The position numbers were made by a program, and so were the translations under genes. Positions 8,113-16,132 of a stretch of 64,000 nucleotides of DNA are shown here, one piece after another; position 1 is the first letter of the stretch, and each line of letters opens with the position of its first letter. Below the pieces are notes generated by a model. That model made no database searches and was not told where the DNA came from. It saw nothing but the letters and a program-made list of their open reading frames with translations. The DNA comes from Streptomyces gardneri (lineage in GTDB: Bacteria; Actinomycetota; Actinomycetes; Streptomycetales; Streptomycetaceae), in contig NZ_BJMN01000028.1 of assembly GCF_006539185.1 (NCBI RefSeq), positions 62,001 through 126,000 on the forward strand, written 5' to 3'.

Positions 8113-8579
8113 GCGGGGCCGTGGAGGCGAAGCTCGCCGAGCTCGGCCTGACCCTGCCGGAGGTCGTGCCGCCGCTGGCCGCGTACCAGCCGGCCGTGCA
8201 GTCGGGCGTGTACGTCTACACCTCGGGCCAGCTCCCGATGGTGGGGGGCAAGCTCTCGGTGACCGGCAAGGTCGGCGACGAGGTCACCGCCGAGGAGGCC
8301 AAGCAGCTCGCGGCCACCTGCGCGCTGAACGCCCTCGCGGCCGTGAAGTCGGTCGTCGGTGACCTGGACCGGATCAAGCGGGTCGTGAAGGTCGTGGGCT
8401 TCGTCGCCTCCGCCTCCGACTTCACCGGGCAGCCCGGCGTCATCAACGGCGCCAGCGAGCTGCTCGGCGCGGTCCTCGGCGACAAGGGCGTGCACGCGCG
8501 CAGCGCCGTCGGCGTGGCCGTGCTGCCCCTCGACGCGCCGGTCGAGGTCGAGGTCCAGGTGGAGCTCGTCGAGGCCTGA
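8109..8579 (+). CDS. RidA family protein
   Basis: A 156-residue member of the YjgF/YER057c/UK114 (RidA) family; archetypal RidA hydrolyses reactive enamine/imine intermediates to ammonia and 2-oxoacids. Visible features: the strand SGVYVYTSGQLP, DLDRIKRVVKVVGFVAS, and GVHARSAVGVAVLPLDAPVEVEV, in which the Arg before SAVG occupies the position of the substrate-binding arginine. The protein is about 25 residues longer than E. coli RidA, mainly at the N-terminus and in the QPGVINGASELL insert, placing it in the longer Rid subgroup whose substrate is less certain. The GTG start is coupled to the DUF4177 stop. Confidence 0.92.
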   Translation: MSGAVEAKLAELGLTLPEVVPPLAAYQPAVQSGVYVYTSGQLPMVGGKLSVTGKVGDEVTAEEAKQLAATCALNALAAVKSVVGDLDRIKRVVKVVGFVASASDFTGQPGVINGASELLGAVLGDKGVHARSAVGVAVLPLDAPVEVEVQVELVEA

Positions 8580-8630
8580 CAGCCCGTCGCGCGCCGTTCG
8601 TCGCGCGGTGTGTGCGCCGTTCGTCCGTGA

Positions 8631-8666
8631 AGAGCCGGTTTCCCCGTGGGTGGGGGAGCCGGCTCT
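8631..8666 (+). terminator. terminator after ridA-like gene
   Basis: AGAGCCGG / CCGGCTCT pairs perfectly and the stem continues with CCCC/GGGG in the interior. It lies 52 nt past the RidA stop and before the next promoter. Confidence 0.75.
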
Positions 8667-8739
8667 CGCGCGTCCGCCCGCCGCCGCGCCGCCGCCTTCC
8701 TCACACCGTCCGGCCCTCGTGCATTTCGGTGCTTGCGCA

Positions 8740-8745
8740 TAGCAT
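8740..8745 (+). promoter_or_regulatory. -10 box of Nudix-MBL operon (leaderless)
   Basis: TAGCAT followed after 6 nt by the ATG at 8752, the spacing expected for leaderless Streptomyces genes. Confidence 0.55.
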
Positions 8746-8751
8746 CCGCCC

Positions 8752-9630
8752 ATGTCGAATGCTCAGCCGAACGGTCAGTGGTACCCGCCGGAATGGCCCG
8801 ACCGCATCCGCGCCCTCGCCGCGGGCGAGCTCACCCCGGTGAGCCCCCGGCGCGCCGCCACCGTGCTGCTCCTGCGGGACGGGGCCGCGGGGCCCGACGT
8901 GCACATGCTGCGCCGCCGCGCCTCGATGGCCTTCGCGGGCGGTGCGTACGCCTACCCCGGTGGCGGCGTCGACCCGCGCGACGAGCAGCCGGTGCGCTGG
9001 GCGGGGCCCTCCCTCGCCGAGTGGGCCGGGCGCCTCGGCCTCGACGACCCCGCGCAGGCGCAGGCCGTGGTCTGCGCCGCCGTACGCGAGACCTTCGAGG
9101 AGGCGGGCGTCCTGCTCGCCGGGGAGACCGCGGACACCGTGGTCGGCGACACCACCGGCGAGGACTGGGAGCGGGACCGCGAGGCGCTCGTCACCCGGGA
9201 GCTGCACTTCGCCGACTTCCTCGACCGGCGCGGGCTCGTCCTGCGCTCGGACCTGCTCGGCGGCTGGGCCCGCTGGATCACCCCGGAGTTCGAGCAGCGG
9301 CGCTTCGACACGTGGTTCTTCGTCGCCGCGCTCCCGGCCGGCCAGCGCACCCGGGACGTCTCGGGGGAGGCCGACCGCACGGTGTGGATCCGCCCCGCGG
9401 AGGCCGCCGCCGGCTACGACCGGGGCGAGCTGACGATGATGCCGCCGACGATCTCGACCCTGCGCGCCCTGGAGCCGTACGGGACGGCCGCGGAGGCGCT
9501 GGAGGCGGCCGGGGAGCAGGATCTGACCCCCGTACTCGCCCAGGCGCGTCTGGAGGGCGACGAGCTGGTCCTGAGCTGGCCGGGGCACGAGGAGTTCACC
9601 AAGATCATCCCGGCCGGGGGTGCGCGATGA
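8752..9630 (+). CDS. Nudix hydrolase
   Basis: A 292-residue Nudix-fold protein. The Nudix box is split by an insertion: AYPGGGVD near residue 68, then VRETFEEAGVLL near residue 112, with the catalytic REx2EE core intact. Larger than the minimal 150-residue domain and similar in size to the NUDT19-like subgroup, which act on CoA or related diphosphates; the substrate is not evident. The stop overlaps the start of the MBL-fold gene (ATGA), so the two are probably one operon. The ATG follows a TAGCAT box. Confidence 0.88.
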   Translation: MSNAQPNGQWYPPEWPDRIRALAAGELTPVSPRRAATVLLLRDGAAGPDVHMLRRRASMAFAGGAYAYPGGGVDPRDEQPVRWAGPSLAEWAGRLGLDDPAQAQAVVCAAVRETFEEAGVLLAGETADTVVGDTTGEDWERDREALVTRELHFADFLDRRGLVLRSDLLGGWARWITPEFEQRRFDTWFFVAALPAGQRTRDVSGEADRTVWIRPAEAAAGYDRGELTMMPPTISTLRALEPYGTAAEALEAAGEQDLTPVLAQARLEGDELVLSWPGHEEFTKIIPAGGAR

Positions 9631-10457
9631 GCGACGCCGCCGCCCTGCCCGGGCAGCCGCGCGGGCTCGTCGTCTCCGGGCCCGCGACCGCCCGCGCCGT
9701 GAACGTGCTCGCGCCGAACCCGTCCGCGATGACCCTCGACGGCACGAACACCTGGCTGCTCTCCGAGCCCGGCTCGGACCTCGCGGTCGTCGTCGACCCC
9801 GGCCCGCTCGACGAGGGCCATCTGCGCCATGTCGTCGAGACCGCCGAGAAGCTCGGCAAGCGGATCGCGCTCACCCTGCTCACCCATGGCCACCCGGACC
9901 ACGCGGAGGGGGCCGGCCTCTTCGCCGAGCTGACCGGGACCGCCGTACGGGCCCTGGACCCGGCGCTGCGGCTCGGCGACGAGGGGCTCGGCGCGGGGGA
10001 CGTGCTGGAGGTCGGCGGCCTGGAGGTCCGGGTCGTCCCGACGCCCGGGCACACCTCGGACTCGCTCTCCTTCCATCTGCCCGCCGACCGGGCGGTCCTG
10101 ACGGGGGACACGATCCTGGGGCGCGGCACGACGATGGTCGCGCATCCGGACGGGCGGCTCGGCGACTACCTGGACTCGCTGCGGCGGCTGCGCTCGCTCA
10201 CCGTCGACGACGGGGTGCACACGGTCCTGCCGGGGCACGGGCCGGTCCTGGAGGACGCGCAGGGGGCGGTGGAGTTCTATCTGGCGCACCGGGCGAACAG
10301 GCTCGCCCAGGTCGAGACGGCGGTCGAGAGCGGCCACCGGACGGCGGCGGAGGTCGTGGCGCACGTGTACGCGGACGTGGACCGCTCGCTGTGGCCGGCG
10401 GCGGAGCTGTCCGTGCGGGCTCAGCTGGAGTACCTGCGGGAGCGCGGACTGGTCTAG
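9627..10457 (+). CDS. MBL-fold metallo-hydrolase
   Basis: A 276-residue metallo-beta-lactamase-fold hydrolase with the dinuclear zinc motif LLTHGHPDHAEG near residue 90, TPGHTSDS near 143, GDTILGRGT near 163 and LPGHGP near 205. The sequence resembles the LACTB2 type, some of which act as endoribonucleases or thioester hydrolases; which applies here is not visible. Orthologous to mycobacterial Rv3677c by position. The last five codons (ERGLV and stop) are built from the first unit of a 15-bp tandem repeat that continues downstream, so the C-terminus may have been reshaped by repeat expansion. Confidence 0.92.
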   Translation: MSDAAALPGQPRGLVVSGPATARAVNVLAPNPSAMTLDGTNTWLLSEPGSDLAVVVDPGPLDEGHLRHVVETAEKLGKRIALTLLTHGHPDHAEGAGLFAELTGTAVRALDPALRLGDEGLGAGDVLEVGGLEVRVVPTPGHTSDSLSFHLPADRAVLTGDTILGRGTTMVAHPDGRLGDYLDSLRRLRSLTVDDGVHTVLPGHGPVLEDAQGAVEFYLAHRANRLAQVETAVESGHRTAAEVVAHVYADVDRSLWPAAELSVRAQLEYLRERGLV

Positions 10458-10568
10458 CGCGGACCGGTACAGCGCGGATCGATGTAGCCGCGGATCGAAG
10501 TAGCGCGGACCGGTTCGGCGTGGACCGGTTCGGCGCGGACCGGTTCGGCGTGGACCGGTTTGGCGCGG
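10442..10568. repeat. 15-bp tandem repeat array (about 8 units)
   Basis: Units of GCGCGGACCGGTTCG and variants follow head to tail, starting inside the 3' end of the MBL gene (10442) and running into the intergenic region. Third bases alternate C/T between units (GCGCGG, GCGTGG), and one unit has a one-base insertion. The unit length is a multiple of three. Array units abut without spacers, so it is not a CRISPR. Confidence 0.9.
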
Positions 10569-10670
10569 TCGTCACGATCCTGTTCCGAGGTGGGCCCCGG
10601 CGCTGCGGCCCGCCGACCCCGTGTTTTACGCTCCGTTTACTTCTGGCCGTAGCTTTCGGGGGGAACGCCC

Positions 10671-11555
10671 GTGTTCGTCATCGCCATCCTGCTGGTCATC
10701 GCCGCAGTGGTGCTCTTTTTCGTCGGCCGAGCCAACGACTCGACGGGGCTGAAGTTCGGCGCCCTCGGAGCGGTCCTGGCCGGTGTCTTCTCGCTGATCG
10801 TGAGCATGACGTACGTGATCAGCGCGTACGAGGTCGGTGTGCCGGTCGCCTTCGGCAAGGTCGGCTCGCCCATGACCTCGGGCATGCACGTGAAGTCGCC
10901 GTTCACCGACGTCACGACCTTCTCCACCCGCCCCGTCGACCTCAACCTCTCCGACAAGGACGTGGTCGAGGTCCGCTCCTCGCAGGGCGGTGTCATGTAC
11001 GCCGAGGTGACGGTGAAGTGGGCCGTCGTCCCGGCCAAGTCCGTCGAGCTGTACAAGCTCGCGGGCAGCGAGGACGCCATCCAGCAGCGCCTCGTCTACC
11101 CGGACAGCCGGGAGATCGTCCGTAACGTCTTCGCCCGCTACACCAGCGAGCAGGGCTACGCCTCCGACCGCGAGAAGATCAACGCCGAGATCGGCGCCCT
11201 GATCAAGGAGCGTCTCGTCCCGCGCGGCATCGACGTGACCACGGTCAACCTGCGGAACGTGAAGCCCTCGGACTCGCTCCAGGGCCAGATCGACCGCAAG
11301 ATCCAGCAGCAGCAGTCGACCGAGCGTGCCCTTGAGGCCGCCCGTACCGCCAAGGCCGAGTCGGACCGGCGCCGGATCGAGGCGGAGGGCATCGCCCGCG
11401 CCAACAAGATCCTCAACGACTCGCTGACGGACAAGGTCCTGATGAACCAGTGCATCGACGCGTTCAAGGAGGCCGCGGCGAAGAACCCGATCTACACCGT
11501 GCCCTGCGCGAACGGCGGCTCGGCCCCGGTGATCGTGGACGGCTCGAAGCGCTGA
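10671..11555 (+). CDS. SPFH/Band 7 domain membrane protein
   Basis: A 294-residue stomatin/prohibitin-like protein. Two hydrophobic segments at the N-terminus (FVIAILLVIAAVVLFFVG and the stretch near residues 27-50) anchor it; the SPFH domain follows (YEVGVPVAFGKVGSPM ... SLQGQIDRKIQQQQ), then a charged helical segment typical of oligomerising coiled coils. Such proteins form membrane microdomain scaffolds or protease regulators. GTG start at 10671 follows a G-rich run. The gene stands alone, with tandem repeats upstream and a bidirectional terminator downstream. Confidence 0.9.
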   Translation: MFVIAILLVIAAVVLFFVGRANDSTGLKFGALGAVLAGVFSLIVSMTYVISAYEVGVPVAFGKVGSPMTSGMHVKSPFTDVTTFSTRPVDLNLSDKDVVEVRSSQGGVMYAEVTVKWAVVPAKSVELYKLAGSEDAIQQRLVYPDSREIVRNVFARYTSEQGYASDREKINAEIGALIKERLVPRGIDVTTVNLRNVKPSDSLQGQIDRKIQQQQSTERALEAARTAKAESDRRRIEAEGIARANKILNDSLTDKVLMNQCIDAFKEAAAKNPIYTVPCANGGSAPVIVDGSKR

Positions 11556-11578
11556 CGACGAGCCCGTAGGCGTACGAG

Positions 11579-11614
11579 AAGGGCCGCCCCGGTCTGTCGG
11601 CCGGGGCGGCCCTT
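11579..11614. terminator. bidirectional terminator between SPFH gene and crp
   Basis: A perfect 14-bp stem (AAGGGCCGCCCCGG / CCGGGGCGGCCCTT) with an 8-nt loop in the 75-nt gap between convergent genes. Confidence 0.92.
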
Positions 11615-11630
11615 TCGCGTACGAGGATGC

Positions 11631-12305
11631 TTACCGCGAGCGCTTCGCGAGGCGCTCCACGTCCAGCAGGATCACGGCGCGGGCCTCCAGGCGCAGCCAG
11701 CCGCGCTGGGCGAAGTCGGCGAGCGCCTTGTTGACCGTCTCGCGGGAGGCGCCGACCAGCTGGGCCAGCTCCTCCTGGGTGAGGTCGTGGACGACGTGGA
11801 TGCCCTCCTCCGACTGCACGCCGAAGCGGCGCGACAGGTCGAGGAGCGCGCGGGCGACACGGCCCGGCACGTCGGAGAAGACCAGGTCGGACATCTGGTC
11901 GTTGGTCTTGCGCAGCCGGCGGGCGACCGCGCGGAGCAGCGCGGTGGCCACCTCCGGGCGGGCGTTCAGCCAGGGCTGGAGGTCGCCGTGGCCGAGACCG
12001 AGCAGCTTGACCTCGGTCAGCGCCGTGGCGGTCGCGGTGCGCGGGCCCGGGTCGAAGAGGGACAGCTCACCGATGAGCTCGCCGGGGCCGAGGACCGCCA
12101 GCATGTTCTCCCGGCCGTCGGGGGAGGTGCGGTGCAGCTTCACCTTGCCTTCGGTGACCACGTAAAGGCGGTCACCGGGGTCGCCTTCGTGGAACAGCGC
12201 GTCGCCACGGGCGAGCGTCGCCTCACTCATCGAGGCGCGCAGCTCGGCGGCCTGCTCGTCATCGAGCGCCGCGAAGAGCGGGGCGCGCCGCAGAACGTCG
12301 TCCAC
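11631..12305 (-). CDS. crp: cAMP receptor protein Crp
   Basis: A 224-residue CRP/FNR-family regulator: cyclic-nucleotide-binding domain with GELIGELSLFDPGPRTATATALT (the phosphate-binding cassette, about residues 75-100), hinge helix, and a winged helix-turn-helix TQEELAQLVGASRETVNKAL near residues 168-187. Length and sequence match S. coelicolor Crp (224 residues), which controls germination, growth and many secondary metabolite genes; it is orthologous to mycobacterial Rv3676. GTG at 12305 is preceded by GGAGAGAA and gives the conserved start VDDVLRRAPLF. A candidate self-binding site lies at 12371. Divergent from nth. Confidence 0.95.
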   Translation of the reverse strand: MDDVLRRAPLFAALDDEQAAELRASMSEATLARGDALFHEGDPGDRLYVVTEGKVKLHRTSPDGRENMLAVLGPGELIGELSLFDPGPRTATATALTEVKLLGLGHGDLQPWLNARPEVATALLRAVARRLRKTNDQMSDLVFSDVPGRVARALLDLSRRFGVQSEEGIHVVHDLTQEELAQLVGASRETVNKALADFAQRGWLRLEARAVILLDVERLAKRSR

Positions 12306-12370
12306 GAGTTCTCTCCATACTGTCGACCTGCTCAAAGGACCTGGGTCCCATGATGCCGGACGCACAAAAC

Positions 12371-12386
12371 AGTGCGATCAATCACA
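12371..12386. promoter_or_regulatory. candidate Crp box between crp and nth
   Basis: AGTGC-N6-TCACA resembles the CRP consensus TGTGA-N6-TCACA, with one half site exact. It is 66-81 bp before the crp start, where autoregulation would act, and also upstream of nth. Confidence 0.45.
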
Positions 12387-12491
12387 ACAAGTTTGACGCA
12401 CTTGGCTACCCGTGCGTACGGCAGGGGCCCGATTGGGGTCCGATCGGCCATGCCCGGGGCGGATGTCGGTGGTGGCCCCTAGGCTGGCCGG

Positions 12492-13571
12492 GTGTCCAAC
12501 TCGCCGGTGAGAGCGCAGGCCAAGGGGGCTGAAAGAGTGTCGGCCGAAGGTAATTCCGCTGTGGGCGAACACGGCGTGTCGAAACGGGTGAAAGCCTCAA
12601 ATCGGAAGGCTGAGAGGTCCCGGTCGGCCGAGTCCGTCCCGTCGGCCAAGGCCGTCGAGCCGGTCGCGGCCGCCAAGGCCGCCAAGGTCTCCAAGCCGGT
12701 CGCGGTCTCCAAGCCGGTCGCGGTCGCCAAGCCGGCCAAGGTCTCCAAGCCGGCCAAGCCCGCCAAGGTCGCCGCGCCGGTCAAGGTCGCCGGGTCCGCA
12801 AAGCCCGAGTCGCGGCTCGCGATGGTCCGGCGGGCGCGGAAGATCAACCGCGAACTGGCCGAGGTCTTCCCGTACGCCCATCCGGAGCTCGACTTCCGGA
12901 ACCCCTTCGAGCTGCTCGTCGCCACGGTCCTCTCCGCGCAGACCACCGACCTGCGGGTCAACCAGACCACCCCCGCCCTCTTCGCGAAGTACCCCACGCC
13001 CGAGGACCTCGCCGCCGCCGTGCCGGAGGAGGTCGAGGAGCTGATCCGCCCGACCGGCTTCTTCCGGGCCAAGACCAGGTCGATCATGGGCCTGGCCGCC
13101 GCTCTGAGGGACGAATTCGGCGGAGAGGTCCCCGGCCGCCTGGAGGACCTCGTCAAGCTCCCCGGCGTCGGCCGGAAGACCGCGTTCGTCGTGCTGGGCA
13201 ATGCCTTCGGGGTCCCCGGCATCACCGTCGACACCCACTTCATGCGCCTCGTCAGGCGCTGGAAGTGGACCGAGCAGGAGGACCCGGTCAAGATCGAGGC
13301 GGAGATCGCCGAGATCTTCCCGAAGAGCGAGTGGACCATGCTCTCGCACCGGGTGATCTTCCACGGCCGCCGGATCTGCCACGCCCGCAAGCCCGCGTGC
13401 GGCGCCTGCCCGATCACCCACCTCTGCCCCTCGTACGGCGAGGGCGAGACGGACCCGGAGAAGGCGAGGAAGCTGCTCAAGTACGAGATGGGCGGTTTCC
13501 CCGGCCAGCGGCTCGACCCGCCGCCCGGCTACCCGGGCCGCCCCGCGCCCCCACTGGGCGCGAGCGGCTGA
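12492..13571 (+). CDS. nth: endonuclease III (DNA glycosylase/AP lyase) with Lys-rich N-terminal extension
   Basis: A 359-residue base-excision repair enzyme for oxidised pyrimidines. The helix-hairpin-helix LPGVGRKTA is at about 223-231 with the catalytic lysine; the catalytic aspartate is in VDTHF (about 246). The iron-sulfur loop is complete: cysteines near 296, 303, 306 and 312 in C-x6-C-x2-C-x5-C. Residues 1-110 are an extension absent from E. coli Nth (211 residues), made of repeated KPVAV/KPAKV units, likely a disordered DNA-binding tail. The GTG at 12492 is the first in-frame start; a shorter protein starting within the extension cannot be excluded. Confidence 0.93.
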   Translation: MSNSPVRAQAKGAERVSAEGNSAVGEHGVSKRVKASNRKAERSRSAESVPSAKAVEPVAAAKAAKVSKPVAVSKPVAVAKPAKVSKPAKPAKVAAPVKVAGSAKPESRLAMVRRARKINRELAEVFPYAHPELDFRNPFELLVATVLSAQTTDLRVNQTTPALFAKYPTPEDLAAAVPEEVEELIRPTGFFRAKTRSIMGLAAALRDEFGGEVPGRLEDLVKLPGVGRKTAFVVLGNAFGVPGITVDTHFMRLVRRWKWTEQEDPVKIEAEIAEIFPKSEWTMLSHRVIFHGRRICHARKPACGACPITHLCPSYGEGETDPEKARKLLKYEMGGFPGQRLDPPPGYPGRPAPPLGASG

Positions 13572-13631
13572 GCCCGAGCGCCTGAGCCGGGCCGAGCCCG
13601 GGCCCACGCCGCGCCCGCAAGGCCGGAGCAG

Positions 13632-13722
13632 CCGAACCACCGGGCCGAACCACCGGGCCGAACCACCGGGCCGAACCACCGGGCCGAGCCGCAAGGCCGC
13701 GCCGCAAGGCCGAGCCCGCGGG
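13632..13722. repeat. 13-bp tandem repeat array
   Basis: Four identical units of CCGAACCACCGGG (13632-13683) are followed by three diverged units (CCGAGCCGCAAGG, CCGCGCCGCAAGG, CCGAGCCCGCGGG). The array fills the spacer between nth and the CoA-type Nudix gene; 13 is not a multiple of three, so it is non-coding. Confidence 0.88.
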
Positions 13723-13766
13723 GAACGAACACGTCCATCGATCGCGTTGTGAAACACGGGGTGCCT

Positions 13767-14501
13767 ATGACGCGCACTGACGAAGACATCCAGGACGAGC
13801 ACGTGCACGGCGAAGGGGCCCGAGCCCCCGGTACCGGCGGTCTGCTCGACAGGGACGGGCTGCCCGGCTGGCTCGGCCCCGTCGACCGGGCCGCCCGCAC
13901 GGTCGCGCCCGAGCAGCTGAGCCGCTTCCTGCCGCCCGAGAGCGGCGCCGGCCGCCAGTCCGCCGTCCTCGTCCTCTTCGGCGAGGGCGAGCGCGGACCC
14001 GAGCTGCTGCTCATGGAGCGCGCCGGCAGCCTCCGCTCGCACGCCGGGCAGCCCTCCTTCCCGGGCGGCGCCCTCGACCCCGAGGACGGCGACCCGGCGG
14101 ACGGCGGGCTGCTGCGCGCCGCCCTGCGGGAGGCCCAGGAGGAGACCGGGCTCGATCCGGCGGGCGTCCAGATCTTCGGCGTGCTGCCGCAGCTCTACAT
14201 CCCGGTCAGCGGCTTCGTCGTCACCCCCGTCCTCGGCTGGTGGCGCACCCCGAGCCCGGTCGGGGTCGTCGACCCCGGCGAGACCGCCCGCGTCTTCACC
14301 GTGCCCGTGGCGGATCTCACGGATCCCGCGAACCGCGCGACGACCGTCCACCCGAGCGGCCACCGGGGCCCCGGCTTCCTGGTCGAGTCCGCTCTGGTCT
14401 GGGGTTTTACGGCCGGAGTGATCGACCGGCTACTGCACTTCGCAGGCTGGGAGCGTCCCTGGGACCGGGCCAAGCAGGTCCCGCTCGACTGGCGCTCATG
14501 A
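13767..14501 (+). CDS. CoA pyrophosphatase-like Nudix hydrolase
   Basis: A 244-residue Nudix protein. The sequence LRSHAGQPSFPGGALD, preceding REAQEETGLD, matches the extended signature of CoA-cleaving Nudix enzymes (NudL/PCD1 type): hydrolysis of CoA to 4'-phosphopantetheine and ADP is the family activity. The glycine-rich part is separated from the REx2EE core by an acidic loop (PEDGDPADGG). ATG at 13767 is chosen; a GTG 18 nt upstream is an alternative without a visible ribosome binding site. Gene order nth - Nudix - marP matches mycobacterial Rv3674c-Rv3672c-Rv3671c. Confidence 0.87.
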   Translation: MTRTDEDIQDEHVHGEGARAPGTGGLLDRDGLPGWLGPVDRAARTVAPEQLSRFLPPESGAGRQSAVLVLFGEGERGPELLLMERAGSLRSHAGQPSFPGGALDPEDGDPADGGLLRAALREAQEETGLDPAGVQIFGVLPQLYIPVSGFVVTPVLGWWRTPSPVGVVDPGETARVFTVPVADLTDPANRATTVHPSGHRGPGFLVESALVWGFTAGVIDRLLHFAGWERPWDRAKQVPLDWRS

Positions 14502-14547
14502 CAGGCTGACCCCGGGCGACCGAAACGAATTTGCGAGGCTATCGACG

Positions 14548-15747
14548 GTGAACGTGCTGGACATCTTGTTGCTGCTCGCCGCCGTGTGGTTCGCCGTCAT
14601 CGGATATCGCCAGGGATTCGTGGTCGGCATCCTGTCGGTGGTCGGGTTCCTCGGCGGCGGTCTCGTCGCGGTTCTGCTGCTCCCGATCCTCTGGGACCAG
14701 CTGACAGACAACAGCGAGGTCTCGACCACGGCGACGGTCGTCTTCGTGATGGTGGTCATCGTCTGCGCCTCGGTCGGCCAGGCGTTCACCACCCACCTCG
14801 GCAACAAGCTCCGCCGGCACATCACCTGGTCACCGGTGCGTGCCCTGGACGCCACCGGCGGCGCGCTGGTGAACGTCGTCGCGATGCTGCTCGTGGCCTG
14901 GCTGATCGGCTCGGCCCTGGCCCGGACCTCGCTGCCCACCGTGGGCAAGGAGGTGCGGAACTCCAAGGTGCTGCTCGGGGTGGAGCAGGTGATGCCGGAT
15001 CAGGCGTCCCGCTGGTTCGACGACTTCAGCTCCATGCTGGCCCGCAGCGGCTTCCCGCCGGTCTTCAGCCCCTTCGCCGACGAACCGATCACCCAGGTCA
15101 CCCCGCCCGACCCGGATCTCGCCGACAGCCCGGTCGCCGACCGAGCCCAGCGCTCCATCGTGAAGGTCGTCGGCACCGCGCAGAGCTGCGGCAAGGTCTT
15201 CGAGGGCACCGGCTTCGTCTTCGCCGACCGCCGGGTCATGACCAACGCCCACGTCGTCGGCGGGGTCGAGGAGCCGACCGTCCAGATAGGCGGCGAGGGC
15301 AAGCTCTACGACGCCAAGGTCGTCCTCTACGACTGGCAGCGCGACATCGCCGTCCTGGACGTGCCGGACCTCAAGGCGCAGCCGCTGAACTTCACCGAGC
15401 AGGACGCCCGCAGCGGCGACGGAGCGATCATCGCGGGCTTCCCGGAGAACGGCTCGTACGACGTGCGCTCGGCTCGTGTGCGGGGCCGTATCAGCGCCAA
15501 GGGACCCGACATCTACCAGCGGGACGAGGTGCGCAGGGACGTGTACTCGCTGTACGCGACGGTGCGCCAGGGCAACTCCGGCGGTCCGCTCCTCACCGAG
15601 GACGGCGAGGTGTCCGGCGTGATCTTCGCCCGCTCCCTCGACGACACGAACACGGGCTACGCCCTGACGGTCGACGAGATCCGCGAGGACATCGAGCGCG
15701 GCCGGACCGCCGTCCAGGAGGTCGACACCCAGGGCTGCGCGCTGTAG
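14548..15747 (+). CDS. marP: MarP family membrane serine protease
   Basis: A 399-residue protein: a CvpA-like domain with four membrane helices (residues 1-165, LLLLAAVWFAVIGYRQGF first), then a periplasm-facing trypsin-like protease. The triad is visible: His about 235 in NAHVVGG, Asp about 266 in RDIAVLDV and Ser about 344 in GNSGGPL. The positions are close to those of M. tuberculosis MarP (Rv3671c), which protects against acid and oxidative stress by cleaving a peptidoglycan hydrolase; the role in this organism is inferred. Two cysteines (in QSCGKV and at the C-terminal QGCAL) may form a disulfide. GTG start. Confidence 0.93.
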   Translation: MNVLDILLLLAAVWFAVIGYRQGFVVGILSVVGFLGGGLVAVLLLPILWDQLTDNSEVSTTATVVFVMVVIVCASVGQAFTTHLGNKLRRHITWSPVRALDATGGALVNVVAMLLVAWLIGSALARTSLPTVGKEVRNSKVLLGVEQVMPDQASRWFDDFSSMLARSGFPPVFSPFADEPITQVTPPDPDLADSPVADRAQRSIVKVVGTAQSCGKVFEGTGFVFADRRVMTNAHVVGGVEEPTVQIGGEGKLYDAKVVLYDWQRDIAVLDVPDLKAQPLNFTEQDARSGDGAIIAGFPENGSYDVRSARVRGRISAKGPDIYQRDEVRRDVYSLYATVRQGNSGGPLLTEDGEVSGVIFARSLDDTNTGYALTVDEIREDIERGRTAVQEVDTQGCAL

Positions 15748-15770
15748 CGGCGCGCCTCCCCGGGGCGGTA

Positions 15771-15799
15771 CCCCTTCGGGGCGTTACCCCCTAGGGGGT
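15771..15799 (+). terminator. tandem hairpins after marP
   Basis: CCCC-TTC-GGGG and the 14-bp palindrome ACCCCCTAGGGGGT stand side by side 24 nt past the stop. No T tract is present. Confidence 0.6.
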
Positions 15800-16132
15800 G
15801 TCGCGTGGATGCCGGAGCCGGGCCGAGACCCACCGCGCCCGGCGGCGCAGAATGCGTGAGATCCCTACCTCTGGCACGGCGTACGCGTGGCCCTGGTCCT
15901 GCGGGCCCCCCCTTTCTCGGGAGCCCGGCCCAGCGGCCGAGCGGCGGTTGCGTGCTGTGTCACCGTAGTCGTGCGTCCAGCCCATACCCCGACGTCTGCC
16001 CGTGCCCCAAGGTCGGTAACCGCCCGGGGGCCCGCCAATTGGAGTATGCGCCGGGCACATGGCCGTTCGACGGATGCCTGTGCGTCTGTCCCCGCGTCAG
16101 AAGCGTGGCCGGAAAGCTGTTCGGACGGTGCG
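15800..16132. other. 333-bp spacer without recognisable gene
   Basis: Convergent spacer between marP and the alpha/beta hydrolase gene. Base composition drops slightly and includes short runs such as CCAATTGGAGTATG. Reading frames across it lack start signals and codon bias on both strands. I see no RNA gene and no repeat beyond the marP hairpins. Confidence 0.5.

Noticed and set aside
10442-10568. Possible CRISPR array
   Set aside because: Units are 15 bp and abut without spacers; no cas genes are in the window.
13632-13722. Possible CRISPR array or iteron origin
   Set aside because: 13-bp units without spacers, no replication initiator gene and no AT-rich stretch nearby.
15791-16060. 89-codon frame on the minus strand in the marP-hydrolase spacer
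   Set aside because: No ribosome binding site, no codon bias and no recognisable sequence; treated as non-coding.
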